Shown piece after piece: positions 18,621 through 25,049 of a DNA stretch of 64,000 nucleotides. The notes beneath the pieces are model-generated. The model was given only the letters and a program-made list of their open reading frames with translations, ran no database searches and was not told the DNA's origin. Location of the stretch: assembly GCA_963781555.1 (NCBI GenBank), contig CAWAGB010000006.1, positions 558,001-622,000 on the forward strand, given 5' to 3'. The stretch is from JAICQM01 sp963781555 (GTDB lineage Bacteria; Chloroflexota; Limnocylindria; QHBO01). Made by a program: the position numbers and the translations under genes. Each line of letters opens with the position of its first letter. The first letter of the stretch is position 1.

Positions 18621-18623
18621 GGT

Positions 18624-19088
18624 CTAGCGCTGGGCAGCCGCCTCGACGTCACCGCGCCACGCACCGGTCTCGGTGCCACGGCTCTCGACGAACTCCTTGA
18701 AGCGCTCGAGATCGCCCTTGACGCGACGCTCCAGGAATCCGAGGGCGGTGCCGACGTTCTCGACGAGGCCCTCCGGATCCACGTCCATCTGCAGCGTGAC
18801 GCGCGTCGTCTCGTCGTCGACGCGATGGAATGTCACCACGCCGGCATTCTCGGCGCCGGAAGTCGACTTCCAGGCAACGCGCTCGTCGGCGTGCTGCTCG
18901 GTGATCTCGGCGTCCCACTCCTTGTCCTTGCCAGCGACTTCTGCCACCCAGTGGAGATGGGTGTCATCGGTCTGGGTGACCGACTTCACGCCCTCCATGA
19001 ACTTGGGGAAGTCCTCGAACTGGGTCCACTGGTTGTATGCGGTGCCGACGGGCACCTTGACATCGATGTGTTCGACCACGTTGGCCAT
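18624..19088 (-). CDS. SRPBCC (polyketide cyclase/START-like) protein
   Basis: A 154-residue helix-grip protein: V-E-H-I-D-V-K-V-P-V-G-T-A-Y-N-Q-W-T-Q-F-E-D-F-P is the standard opening of the cyclase/dehydrase SRPBCC group, and the C-terminal helix L-E-R-R-V-K-G-D-L-E-R-F-K-E-F-V-E-S closes the cavity. Such proteins bind hydrophobic ligands; the ligand here is unknown. The start is fixed by AGGAGG 8 nt before the ATG at 19088. It is divergent from the 55-aa gene across a 76-bp spacer. Confidence 0.85.
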   Translation of the reverse strand: MANVVEHIDVKVPVGTAYNQWTQFEDFPKFMEGVKSVTQTDDTHLHWVAEVAGKDKEWDAEITEQHADERVAWKSTSGAENAGVVTFHRVDDETTRVTLQMDVDPEGLVENVGTALGFLERRVKGDLERFKEFVESRGTETGAWRGDVEAAAQR

Positions 19089-19164
19089 GTGTTGATTCCT
19101 CCTGGTTCCGGCACGGCCAATGCTTCGATCGGTCCGTATCACACACCCGTACGGAGCAGGACCC

Positions 19165-19332
19165 ATGCCGGATGCCTGGAGCGACAAGCGAGAACGCCAA
19201 TATGAGCACATCAAGGACTCGTACGAAGACCGTGGCGTGAAGGAGGATGAGGCCGAGGAACGCGCCGCGCGAACCGTGAACAAGGAACGTCGCGAGCACG
19301 GCGAGACGAAGGAGCAGCGCTCACGTGACTGA
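19165..19332 (+). CDS. Small charged protein (plasmid-stabilisation-like family)
   Basis: The product is 55 residues, almost entirely charged: P-D-A-W-S-D-K-R-E-R-Q-Y-E-H-I-K, then A-E-E-R-A-A-R-T-V-N-K-E-R-R-E-H-G. This pattern recurs in small chromosomal proteins often labelled 'plasmid stabilization protein', a name without demonstrated basis. GGAGCAGG precedes the ATG. Together with Ku, DUF6582 and the acidic protein it forms a cluster of small hydrophilic proteins. Confidence 0.7.
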   Translation: MPDAWSDKRERQYEHIKDSYEDRGVKEDEAEERAARTVNKERREHGETKEQRSRD

Positions 19333-19349
19333 CCGACGCGCCGATCCGC

Positions 19350-19355
19350 TAGGCT
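19350..19355 (+). promoter_or_regulatory. -10 element of leaderless lipoprotein gene
   Basis: TAGGCT ends exactly 6 nt before the GTG at 19362, and no Shine-Dalgarno sequence is present. Transcription should begin at or next to the start codon. Confidence 0.6.
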
Positions 19356-19361
19356 CGCTGG

Positions 19362-19742
19362 GTGCGCGTTCCCTGTTTCCTGATCCTTACAGCATCACTC
19401 GTCGTGCTCGCGGGCTGCGTCAGCCCCATCGAACGGCCCGACGACTGTGACGCAGCCGCCGTCCAGCGCGCGGCGACCCTGACGAGCGCACACCGCCTGG
19501 AGCCGCAGACCATCACCGTCTGCCGCGACCAGGCGGTCACGCTGGACGTGGACATCCAGACCGATGGCGTCCTGCACCTGCACGGCTATGACGACCAGAC
19601 ATCCGCGGTCGAGGTGGTTGCCGGCACCCCCGTGACGCTGTCGTTCGACGCGGTCCGCTCCGGGCAATTCGTGATCGAGCTCCACACGTCCGATGGCCCG
19701 GCGGGGCTCGGCGTCGGCATCCTCACCGTCGATGAGCCGTAG
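19362..19742 (+). CDS. Cupredoxin-like lipoprotein
   Basis: This 126-residue protein has a lipoprotein signal ending in the lipobox L-A-G-C (about residues 16-19), so it should be anchored outside the membrane. The mature part resembles cupredoxin-fold (EfeO/plastocyanin-like) domains: V-T-L-D-V-D-I-Q-T-D-G, H-L-H-G-Y-D, and G-Q-F-V-I-E-L-H. A full type 1 copper set (His, Cys, His, Met) is not visible, so copper binding is uncertain. Its stop overlaps the start of the 514-aa membrane protein, indicating coupling. Confidence 0.7.
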   Translation: MRVPCFLILTASLVVLAGCVSPIERPDDCDAAAVQRAATLTSAHRLEPQTITVCRDQAVTLDVDIQTDGVLHLHGYDDQTSAVEVVAGTPVTLSFDAVRSGQFVIELHTSDGPAGLGVGILTVDEP

Positions 19743-21276
19743 GAGGGCGCGGGGAGCGGCGCGGGCGCTGGCGTTCCCGCTCGCCCTGATCGCGAGCGTC
19801 GGCGCTCCGGGGCTGGCCCTGGGCCACGCCATCGACGATTCCTTCCGCTTGCCGGTCCCGCTGGCGCTGTACCTCACCGCCGCCGGGGTGGCGGTGGCCG
19901 CCTCCTTCGTCGTGGCCATCCGGGTCGTCCGCCCGGCGACCGCGAACCCGGCCTACCCCCGCCGGGTGCTGCCAGCGCTCCCGGCACGCGTGGTCTCGGT
20001 CCTGCTGGCGCTGCTCGGCCTGGTCTGGTGGTTCGGCGCCATCTGGGTGGCCTACACGGTGGGTGACATCACCCAGCTCCCCGGCGTCCTCTTCTGGGTC
20101 GGCATCTGGGTCGGGCTGCCGACGGCGGCCGTGCTCCTCGGCAACCCCTGGCCGTCACTATCGCCATTCCGGACAGTGCATGGCGTCCTGGAGTTCGTCG
20201 CCCGCCTGGCGCGGGTAAGGCGCCTGGACCTGGGCCTTCCGTATCCGCCACGCGCGGCTCGCTGGCCGGCCGTCTTCCTGTTGGGCGCCGCGATCTGGAG
20301 TGAGCTGGTGCTGCCGTCGAGCGGCGCGGCGGACCGCGCGGGACCGCTGATGCTGGGGTACACGATCCTGGCAATCCTGGGGATGCTCGCCTTCGGCCGC
20401 GTCGCGTGGCTTCGCAACGCGGAGCTGTTCGAGATCCTGCTCGGCTGGTTCGGGCGCATTGGGCCAATCGGCCGCCGGGTCGTGGATCCGGCGGTGTGCG
20501 AAGGCTGCGAGCTGCGCTGCGATCCTGGCCGTTGCGTGGACTGCCCGGAGTGCGCCGCCGCCGCGGAACCCGGCGAGCGGCTGCCCGAGCTTCGCCCGTG
20601 GCTCACCGGGCTCACCGAGGTGCGCCGCGCCGGCTGGTCGGATGCCGCCTTCCTGGTCCTGGCACTTGCCGGCGTCACGTACGACGGCATGCGCGAGACC
20701 TCGCTGTGGGGCAACGCCCTCAATGCGGCACTCCCCGGCGCCACGTCCCTGGTCGGGCCGTACTACGGCGTGATCAGCATCGACACCCTTGGACTCATCG
20801 GTCTGTGGGCCGCCTTCTTCGTGGCCTTCATCGTCGCCGCGTACCTGAGCCGCCTGCTCAATGCCCGTGACACCGGGCGCCTGCCGCTGGGCGGAGTCAC
20901 CGGCGAGTACGGGGCGACGCTGCTGCCGATCGCGGCGGGCTACCTGCTGGCGCATTACGCGACGCTCATCATCCAGAACGCCCTGTTCCTGCCGGACCTG
21001 CTGCGCGACCCGCTCAGCAGCGTGGCACCCACCATCGGCTTCATCCCCGTTTCGGCCATCTGGTACGGCTCGGTGCTGGCCATCGTCCTTGGCCACATCG
21101 CGGCGGTCGTGCTGGCGCATCGGATCGCGTTGCGCGACGCGCCCGGGCATCCCATCGTCGCGGGTCTGCCGATGGTGCTGCTGATGATCGGCTACACGGT
21201 GCTCAGCCTCTGGATCATCGCCCAGCCGATCACCCTCGAGCCGAACGCCGCTCCGGTGAGCCTCCTCTGGCGGTGA
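19732..21276 (+). CDS. Polytopic membrane protein with embedded cysteine cluster
   Basis: A 514-residue protein with a signal-like N-terminus (cleavable near L-A-L-G-H) and about 10-12 hydrophobic segments. A soluble loop near residues 256-274 holds six cysteines in C-x2-C-x3-C-x4-C-x2-C-x2-C order, which could bind a metal cluster. The opening G-H-A-I-D-D-S-F-R-L-P-V-P-L reminds me of membrane proteins labelled 'fenitrothion hydrolase' in actinobacterial genomes, a label I would not trust for function. The ATG at 19732 overlaps the lipoprotein stop by 11 bp. A role in copper or redox handling is an inference from its neighbours. Confidence 0.7.
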   Translation: MSRRRARGAARALAFPLALIASVGAPGLALGHAIDDSFRLPVPLALYLTAAGVAVAASFVVAIRVVRPATANPAYPRRVLPALPARVVSVLLALLGLVWWFGAIWVAYTVGDITQLPGVLFWVGIWVGLPTAAVLLGNPWPSLSPFRTVHGVLEFVARLARVRRLDLGLPYPPRAARWPAVFLLGAAIWSELVLPSSGAADRAGPLMLGYTILAILGMLAFGRVAWLRNAELFEILLGWFGRIGPIGRRVVDPAVCEGCELRCDPGRCVDCPECAAAAEPGERLPELRPWLTGLTEVRRAGWSDAAFLVLALAGVTYDGMRETSLWGNALNAALPGATSLVGPYYGVISIDTLGLIGLWAAFFVAFIVAAYLSRLLNARDTGRLPLGGVTGEYGATLLPIAAGYLLAHYATLIIQNALFLPDLLRDPLSSVAPTIGFIPVSAIWYGSVLAIVLGHIAAVVLAHRIALRDAPGHPIVAGLPMVLLMIGYTVLSLWIIAQPITLEPNAAPVSLLWR

Positions 21277-21322
21277 TCGGCCGGCGGCCAGGAGCGGTCG
21301 CGCGTCCGCGCGGCCGGACATC

Positions 21323-21328
21323 TACCAT
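21323..21328 (+). promoter_or_regulatory. -10 element of leaderless ccdA
   Basis: TACCAT ends 6 nt before the ccdA ATG at 21335. No Shine-Dalgarno sequence lies between them. Confidence 0.6.
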
Positions 21329-21334
21329 CGACCG

Positions 21335-22072
21335 ATGGCCGGAGAGCAGCTGACCCTCGCGCTCGCCCTGGTGGCGGGCCTGGTGAGCTTCGTCTCGCCC
21401 TGCGTCCTGGCGCTTGTTCCCGTCTACTTGGCGTTCCTGTCGGAGGCTGCCGCGGCACCGGTGGTAGCCGCCGGCGCGGCCGGCGGTGGCGTCAGCGCGG
21501 CGCCGATGCCCACCCGCCCGGTCCTGGTCCAGGCGCTTCTCTTCGTGGCCGGCTTCAGCGCCGTCTTCGTGCTCCTCGGCGTCTCGGCGGGGCTCATCGG
21601 TGCGCGCCTCTTCTCAGATCCCGGCTACAGCGTGGCGGCGGGCGTGCTGGTGATCGCGCTCGGGCTGGCGACCATGGCCGCCTGGGGGCCGCTTGCCCGT
21701 GTCGGGATGCTGCCCGTAGCCGCGGGGCGCCTCCCGGTCGGGCGCTCCCTGCGGTCCGCGGCGCTCGGCGCGCTGGTCGGGATCGGCTGGACGCCATGCA
21801 TCGGGGCGGTCCTCGGCTCGATCCTCATGCTTGCCGGTTCCGCCCAGCAGGTGGGCCCCGCCGCGCTCCTGCTGACCGCCTACTCCATCGGTCTGGCCCT
21901 GCCGTTCCTCGCTGCCGCGGTGGCGCTCCCCCGCCTCCGGCCGCTGCTGACCTTCCTGCGGCGCCACCATCGCGCCGTCGAGGTCGTGTCGGGCGCGTTC
22001 ATCGTGGTGGTGGGGGTGATGATCCTCACGAACACGTTCACCGTGCTGGCCGGCCTCTTCACGACGCTCTAG
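21335..22072 (+). CDS. ccdA: Cytochrome c biogenesis protein CcdA (thiol:disulfide electron carrier)
   Basis: The 245-residue membrane protein of the CcdA/DsbD-transmembrane family carries electrons from cytoplasmic thioredoxin to outward-facing thioredoxins such as TlpA/ResA. The two catalytic cysteines lie in V-S-P-C-V-L-A (about residue 23) and W-T-P-C-I-G (about residue 152), and six membrane helices surround them. The likely partner, a TlpA-like protein, is encoded at 23821, separated only by a tRNA-associated insertion. The start follows a -10 box by 6 nt. Confidence 0.92.
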   Translation: MAGEQLTLALALVAGLVSFVSPCVLALVPVYLAFLSEAAAAPVVAAGAAGGGVSAAPMPTRPVLVQALLFVAGFSAVFVLLGVSAGLIGARLFSDPGYSVAAGVLVIALGLATMAAWGPLARVGMLPVAAGRLPVGRSLRSAALGALVGIGWTPCIGAVLGSILMLAGSAQQVGPAALLLTAYSIGLALPFLAAAVALPRLRPLLTFLRRHHRAVEVVSGAFIVVVGVMILTNTFTVLAGLFTTL

Positions 22073-22081
22073 GCGCGGCAT

Positions 22082-22098
22082 GTGGCGCCCCCGGAGGG
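22082..22098. repeat. Left copy (attL-like) of 17-bp direct repeat matching tRNA-Arg 3' end
   Basis: GTGGCGCCCCCGGAGGG here is identical to 23478-23494, where 13 of the 17 bases are the 3' end of tRNA-Arg(CCU). A tRNA-end duplication of this kind is the usual scar of site-specific integration. Confidence 0.7.
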
Positions 22099-22100
22099 GT

Positions 22101-22121
22101 GACGACGGGCGTGTCGTCGTC
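22101..22121. terminator. Hairpin between convergent genes
   Basis: GACGACG (22101-22107) pairs with CGTCGTC (22115-22121) across a 7-nt loop. It lies between the stops of ccdA and the minus-strand hypothetical gene, so it could terminate either. No T-run is present. Confidence 0.4.
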
Positions 22122-22123
22122 GG

Positions 22124-22678
22124 CTAGGTGATGGTCATCACTTCAATGAGGTCCTTGACCGGCCGCACGTTGACCAGGACGACAGGAGCCGTCCGCTCCC
22201 AGGCCTGGTCGCCGGCAACGTACACCCGCGCGTCGGTGAGGGCGATGAAGTTCATGCGGCTCCGCAAGACGTAGGGGTCGAGAGCCACGCCAGGCAGGAC
22301 GTGGGCGGTACCGCTGACCTCGAAGGGGCCGGTAACGATGCGTACCCGGTGCTGCCGACGATGGATCTTCAGCTGGCGCGCGGGGGAGTGCGCGGGAGGC
22401 ATGACAAGCAAGATGTCCGGCACGTCCACGCCGCTCCAGCCGTCACCCTGCTCGCCCTCCAGCCCGTCGACCATGCTGACCGACTTCGGGTTGCGCACGG
22501 GAAGGTGCGAGTTGGTGTTGAGGATGTCCGACAGGCGCCGTCCCTCGGACGCCACCAGGCCGGTGATCATTGCCGATTCGGTGTACAGCTCGACCGGCTC
22601 GAGCGTGGTCTCGGCGACGGCTACCTGGGCTCCTACGGAAGCGTTAGGGCGGGTGCGCCAATCCCAGAAACGATTCAT
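22124..22678 (-). CDS. Hypothetical protein in tRNA-flanked island
   Basis: A 184-residue soluble protein that I do not recognise. It looks like two similar-length halves of beta-strand-rich sequence: E-L-Y-T-E-S-A-M-I-T-G-L-V early, and V-R-I-V-T-G-P-F-E-V-S-G-T-A-H and F-I-A-L-T-D-A-R-V-Y-V late. No catalytic motif, signal peptide or membrane helix is present. It occupies the left part of the candidate island at tRNA-Arg. The start at 22678 has neither a clear Shine-Dalgarno site nor a properly spaced -10 box. Confidence 0.55.
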   Translation of the reverse strand: MNRFWDWRTRPNASVGAQVAVAETTLEPVELYTESAMITGLVASEGRRLSDILNTNSHLPVRNPKSVSMVDGLEGEQGDGWSGVDVPDILLVMPPAHSPARQLKIHRRQHRVRIVTGPFEVSGTAHVLPGVALDPYVLRSRMNFIALTDARVYVAGDQAWERTAPVVLVNVRPVKDLIEVMTIT

Positions 22679-22855
22679 GCAAGGCTCTCGCTAATCGGTG
22701 ACCCCCCTCAAGGCACAGTAGAGGGCGCCGTGGCGATTCCACATAGGAGCCAAGTACTCCCCACGTCCCGCCGTGGTCACGTGGGTCACCGACCAAGCGA
22801 TTGGGCCGCGACAGGGTGTCCCCTCCTGCATAGGATCCATAATCGCACATCCGTT
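22679..22855. other. 177-bp intergenic spacer inside the island
   Basis: No convincing gene. It contains a short GGTCAC direct repeat near 22775-22790 and several AT-richer patches (for example ATAGGATCCATAAT near 22830). A minus-strand reading frame crosses it but overlaps the dinB-family gene and has no start signals, so I do not call it. Confidence 0.4.
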
Positions 22856-23380
22856 CTAATTCCCGTCGGTCTGCACGTCCGGTGGCACGGCACGCTCCCG
22901 GCCGGTGGCTCGGGCATATGCCCAGAGGTCGAGCTGGGGTGGCTCGACGCCCATGCTGGTGAGTGCGGTGCACACTTGACTGCGGTGGTCGGTGCCGTGG
23001 TGGACCGCCTGCGCGAACTGCAACCCGACAGGCGAATGCATCTCCCAGCCGTTATCGCGCTCGACAACCTCGCGCTCGCCATCCGGCTCGTTTTCGATGA
23101 CTTCCATCCATGCAACGCCACTGGTCGCCGCCTCGGACACCAACCGCTTCAATTTCATTGCTGCGGCTGCGTCCTCGGTGATCACAGGTCGGTCACTGAA
23201 CAGGCGCAGGTACCAGGTGTCCGACTGGACCATGTGGCGCAGGGTGTCGATGATCGGGCCGTACGTGCCCGGCGCGGGACGGGCGAGCTGCTCTGCGCTG
23301 AGTTCGGCACACGCATCGAGGATCTGCTTGCTGGCCCACACGTGGTGGGCAAATGCGTCGTGAAACAGCGACCTGGCCAT
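22856..23380 (-). CDS. DinB-family (YfiT/bacillithiol-transferase-like fold) protein
   Basis: This 174-residue protein has the DinB/DUF664 four-helix-bundle pattern. The metal-binding histidines fit I-D-T-L-R-H-M-V-Q-S-D-T-W and F-A-Q-A-V-H-H-G-T-D-H-R-S-Q. Known relatives are thiol S-transferases or have no known activity, and many are damage-inducible. GGGAGG sits 5 nt before the start, so this gene has a Shine-Dalgarno site, unlike the leaderless genes flanking the island. It may be cargo of the candidate island. Confidence 0.85.
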   Translation of the reverse strand: MARSLFHDAFAHHVWASKQILDACAELSAEQLARPAPGTYGPIIDTLRHMVQSDTWYLRLFSDRPVITEDAAAAMKLKRLVSEAATSGVAWMEVIENEPDGEREVVERDNGWEMHSPVGLQFAQAVHHGTDHRSQVCTALTSMGVEPPQLDLWAYARATGRERAVPPDVQTDGN

Positions 23381-23477
23381 CCTGCCTCCCTGTCAGTCTT
23401 GGGTCGATTCGCCCCCTCTGCCCGCGCCATGCGGACTACACCCATCGTTCTATTCGGCAATGCAGGGCGGTTTTGCA

Positions 23478-23494
23478 GTGGCGCCCCCGGAGGG
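23478..23494. repeat. Right copy (attR-like) of 17-bp direct repeat at tRNA-Arg 3' end
   Basis: Identical to 22082-22098. Bases 23482-23494 are the last 13 nt of tRNA-Arg (the 3' acceptor strand and adjoining T stem), so the intact tRNA is retained at this junction. Confidence 0.7.
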
Positions 23495-23554
23495 ATTCGA
23501 ACCCCCGACGCCCGCCTTAGGACGGCGGCGCTCTATCCACTGAGCTACGGGGGC
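23482..23554 (-). tRNA. tRNA-Arg (anticodon CCU)
   Basis: The 73-nt cloverleaf has acceptor stem GCCCCCG/CGGGGGC, D arm GCTC...GAGC, anticodon stem CCGCC/GGCGG with loop GTCCTAA (anticodon CCT in DNA), and T arm with loop TTCGAAT. The discriminator is G and CCA is not encoded. It reads Arg AGG. Its 3' end is duplicated 1.4 kb away. Confidence 0.95.
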
Positions 23555-23571
23555 GGCGCCAGCGCACACCG

Positions 23572-23577
23572 TATCAT
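23572..23577 (+). promoter_or_regulatory. -10 element of leaderless glutaredoxin-like gene
   Basis: TATCAT ends 7 nt before the ATG at 23585, and there is no Shine-Dalgarno sequence. It lies just outside the 5' end of the divergent tRNA-Arg gene. Confidence 0.6.
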
Positions 23578-23584
23578 CCGCCGC

Positions 23585-23824
23585 ATGCCGCAGCCCGAAA
23601 TCGTGCTCTACGAGCGCGACGGATGCCACCTCTGCGAGGAGGCGCGCGTCCTGCTCGACACCATGCTCGGACCAGACCGATACCGACGCGTCGACATCGA
23701 CACGGACGACGACCTCCTGGTCGCCTATGCATACCGCATTCCGGTAGTCGCGGTCGCCGGGGTCGACCGCCTCGAGGCGCCCATCACCGGACCCGACGTG
23801 CGAGCCCTTCTGGCTGACCGATGA
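23585..23824 (+). CDS. Glutaredoxin-like (DUF836) protein
   Basis: A 79-residue thioredoxin-fold protein with redox motif C-H-L-C near residues 14-17 (Y-E-R-D-G-C-H-L-C-E-E-A) and the cis-Pro segment Y-R-I-P-V-V-A-V. This matches the short DUF836 glutaredoxin-like group, presumed cytoplasmic dithiol carriers. It overlaps the TlpA-like gene by 4 bp (ATGA), so the two should be made together. CcdA, 1.5 kb upstream, may be linked to it functionally. Confidence 0.85.
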   Translation: MPQPEIVLYERDGCHLCEEARVLLDTMLGPDRYRRVDIDTDDDLLVAYAYRIPVVAVAGVDRLEAPITGPDVRALLADR

Positions 23825-24378
23825 CCGGCTCGCGCCGCCGCCGATGGCGATCGCTCGCCTGGCTGGTCGGCATCGCGGCAGTCGGCGCGCTGCTCGCGGT
23901 GCTGGCCTTCGCGCCCCTCGCCCAGGCGCCGGGTGGCGAAACGGGGCCGCTCGTCGGCAAACCGGCCCCGACGCTCGACGCTGCCGACCTGGACGGCGCT
24001 CGCTGGACCATGGCCAGCGGCCGCGAGCGCATCACCTGGGTCAACCTGTGGGCCACGAGCTGCGAGCCATGCCGCACCGAGATGCCGGCCATGCAGCGCC
24101 TTGCCGAGGCGTACGGCGACGAGCTGCTGATCCTGGGCCTCGACCGCGGCGAGTCGCGTGAGCCCGTCGCCGACTTCGCGTCCCGCTACGGCATCAGCTA
24201 CCCGATCCTGCTGGACCCGACGCTCACGAACAGCTACCGCTGGTCGCTCGACCCCGGGCTGCCGCGCCACTGGTTCGTGGACGCAGATGGGGTCGTGGTG
24301 CGCGAGATCATCGGCCCGCTCGACCCCGTCCGGATGGTCGAGATCCTGGAGGAGCTCCTCGGTCCGGTGCCCGCCTAG
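23821..24378 (+). CDS. TlpA/ResA-like membrane-anchored thioredoxin
   Basis: This 185-residue protein has a basic N-terminus, one membrane anchor (about residues 12-33) and an outward-facing redoxin domain. Redox motif: W-A-T-S-C-E-P-C-R-T-E-M-P (C-E-P-C near residue 81). The cis-Pro region is G-L-P-R-H-W-F-V-D. Such proteins reduce disulfides in apocytochrome c or copper-site proteins, using electrons delivered by CcdA. The two cupredoxin-like lipoproteins nearby are possible clients (inference). Confidence 0.9.
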   Translation: MTGSRRRRWRSLAWLVGIAAVGALLAVLAFAPLAQAPGGETGPLVGKPAPTLDAADLDGARWTMASGRERITWVNLWATSCEPCRTEMPAMQRLAEAYGDELLILGLDRGESREPVADFASRYGISYPILLDPTLTNSYRWSLDPGLPRHWFVDADGVVVREIIGPLDPVRMVEILEELLGPVPA

Positions 24379-24416
24379 CCTTCCTGGGGGTCCGGCTCGG
24401 TTCCCACCCGGCGTGC

Positions 24417-24532
24417 GTATCCGATACCTGATTGCAGGATTCCCACACCCGGTCGAAAACGGGCACGGAGCACGCCGTGAACATCTCCGTTTCCTGCCGC
24501 CGGCGCAGAAACCGCAATCGGGTGTCCGATAC
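24417..24532. repeat. 116-bp element bounded by 19-bp imperfect inverted repeats
   Basis: GTATCCGATACCTGATTGC at 24417-24435 is matched at 16 of 19 positions by the reverse complement of 24514-24532. Each end also contains a small palindrome (GTATC-C-GATAC and GTGTC-C-GATAC). The core holds two shorter hairpins (CCCG...CGGG and GTTTCCTGC...GCAGAAAC). It lies in the 180-bp gap between the convergent tlpA-like and cupredoxin genes. It could be a REP/MITE-like element or a bidirectional terminator. Confidence 0.5.
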
Positions 24533-24558
24533 CTGCCACTGGTGCAAGCCGAGCGGGG

Positions 24559-24996
24559 CTAGGACGCCGACGGGGCCTCGACAGCCCGCAGCACACCGTT
24601 CATGGCGGTGTGGACGCTGCACTCGAAGTAGTGGTCGCCGGCCGCGAGTGCCGGCACCTCGTACGTGGCCGAGGCGTCCGGGCCGGTGATGATGTCGCCG
24701 CGCGTCACCTCGGTGGCCTTGCTGCTGTCCTGGTAGACGGCCACGTTATGTGCCTGCGCCTCGAGGTTGGTGAACTCGATGGTGATCGGCTCACCGGCGG
24801 CCACCTGGATGCAGTTGGCCGAGAAGGCAAGGTTGTCGGCGCTGAGCTGGACGACGTTGTCGGCATCCGCCTGGATGCAGGTCAGCTCGCCGGATGGCGT
24901 CGTGGCTGCACCGCCGCACGCGGCGAGCGCCACGACCAGGGCGACGGCGGAGAGGAATCGAGCGCGCGGGCGCGCGCCATCGATCTTGAAGATCAC
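24559..24996 (-). CDS. Plastocyanin-like cupredoxin lipoprotein
   Basis: This protein of about 145 residues has a lipoprotein signal ending V-A-L-A-A-C-G-G and one cupredoxin domain. A full type 1 copper site is visible: His in A-Q-A-H-N-V-A-V, then Y-F-E-C-S-V-H-T-A-M-N-G supplying Cys, His and Met. It should be an extracytoplasmic copper electron carrier. I chose the GTG at 24996 because AGGAG lies 10 nt upstream and the signal peptide then has normal length; the ATG at 25038 is the alternative. It follows the MBL-fold gene in the same direction. Confidence 0.8.
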   Translation of the reverse strand: MIFKIDGARPRARFLSAVALVVALAACGGAATTPSGELTCIQADADNVVQLSADNLAFSANCIQVAAGEPITIEFTNLEAQAHNVAVYQDSSKATEVTRGDIITGPDASATYEVPALAAGDHYFECSVHTAMNGVLRAVEAPSAS

Positions 24997-25049
24997 GGGA
25001 TGGAGGCTCCTGGCACGGGGCGAAGCGGGCGCGACCATGATACCGGGGC

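Larger units (their letters stand above)
22099..23477. mobile_element. Candidate mini-island integrated at tRNA-Arg(CCU)
   Basis: The segment lies between the two copies of the 17-bp tRNA-end repeat; excision would remove 1,396 bp. It carries one unknown gene and one DinB-family gene, both on the minus strand, plus a 177-bp spacer that looks less GC-rich than its surroundings. No integrase is present, so if mobile it depends on an enzyme elsewhere, or it is a remnant. Removing it would bring ccdA next to tRNA-Arg and the thioredoxin genes. Confidence 0.6.

Noticed and set aside
24417..24532. CRISPR-like array from the repeated TCCGATACCTG
   Set aside because: There are only two copies, 103 bp apart, with imperfect symmetry and no cas genes, so the spacing does not fit an array.
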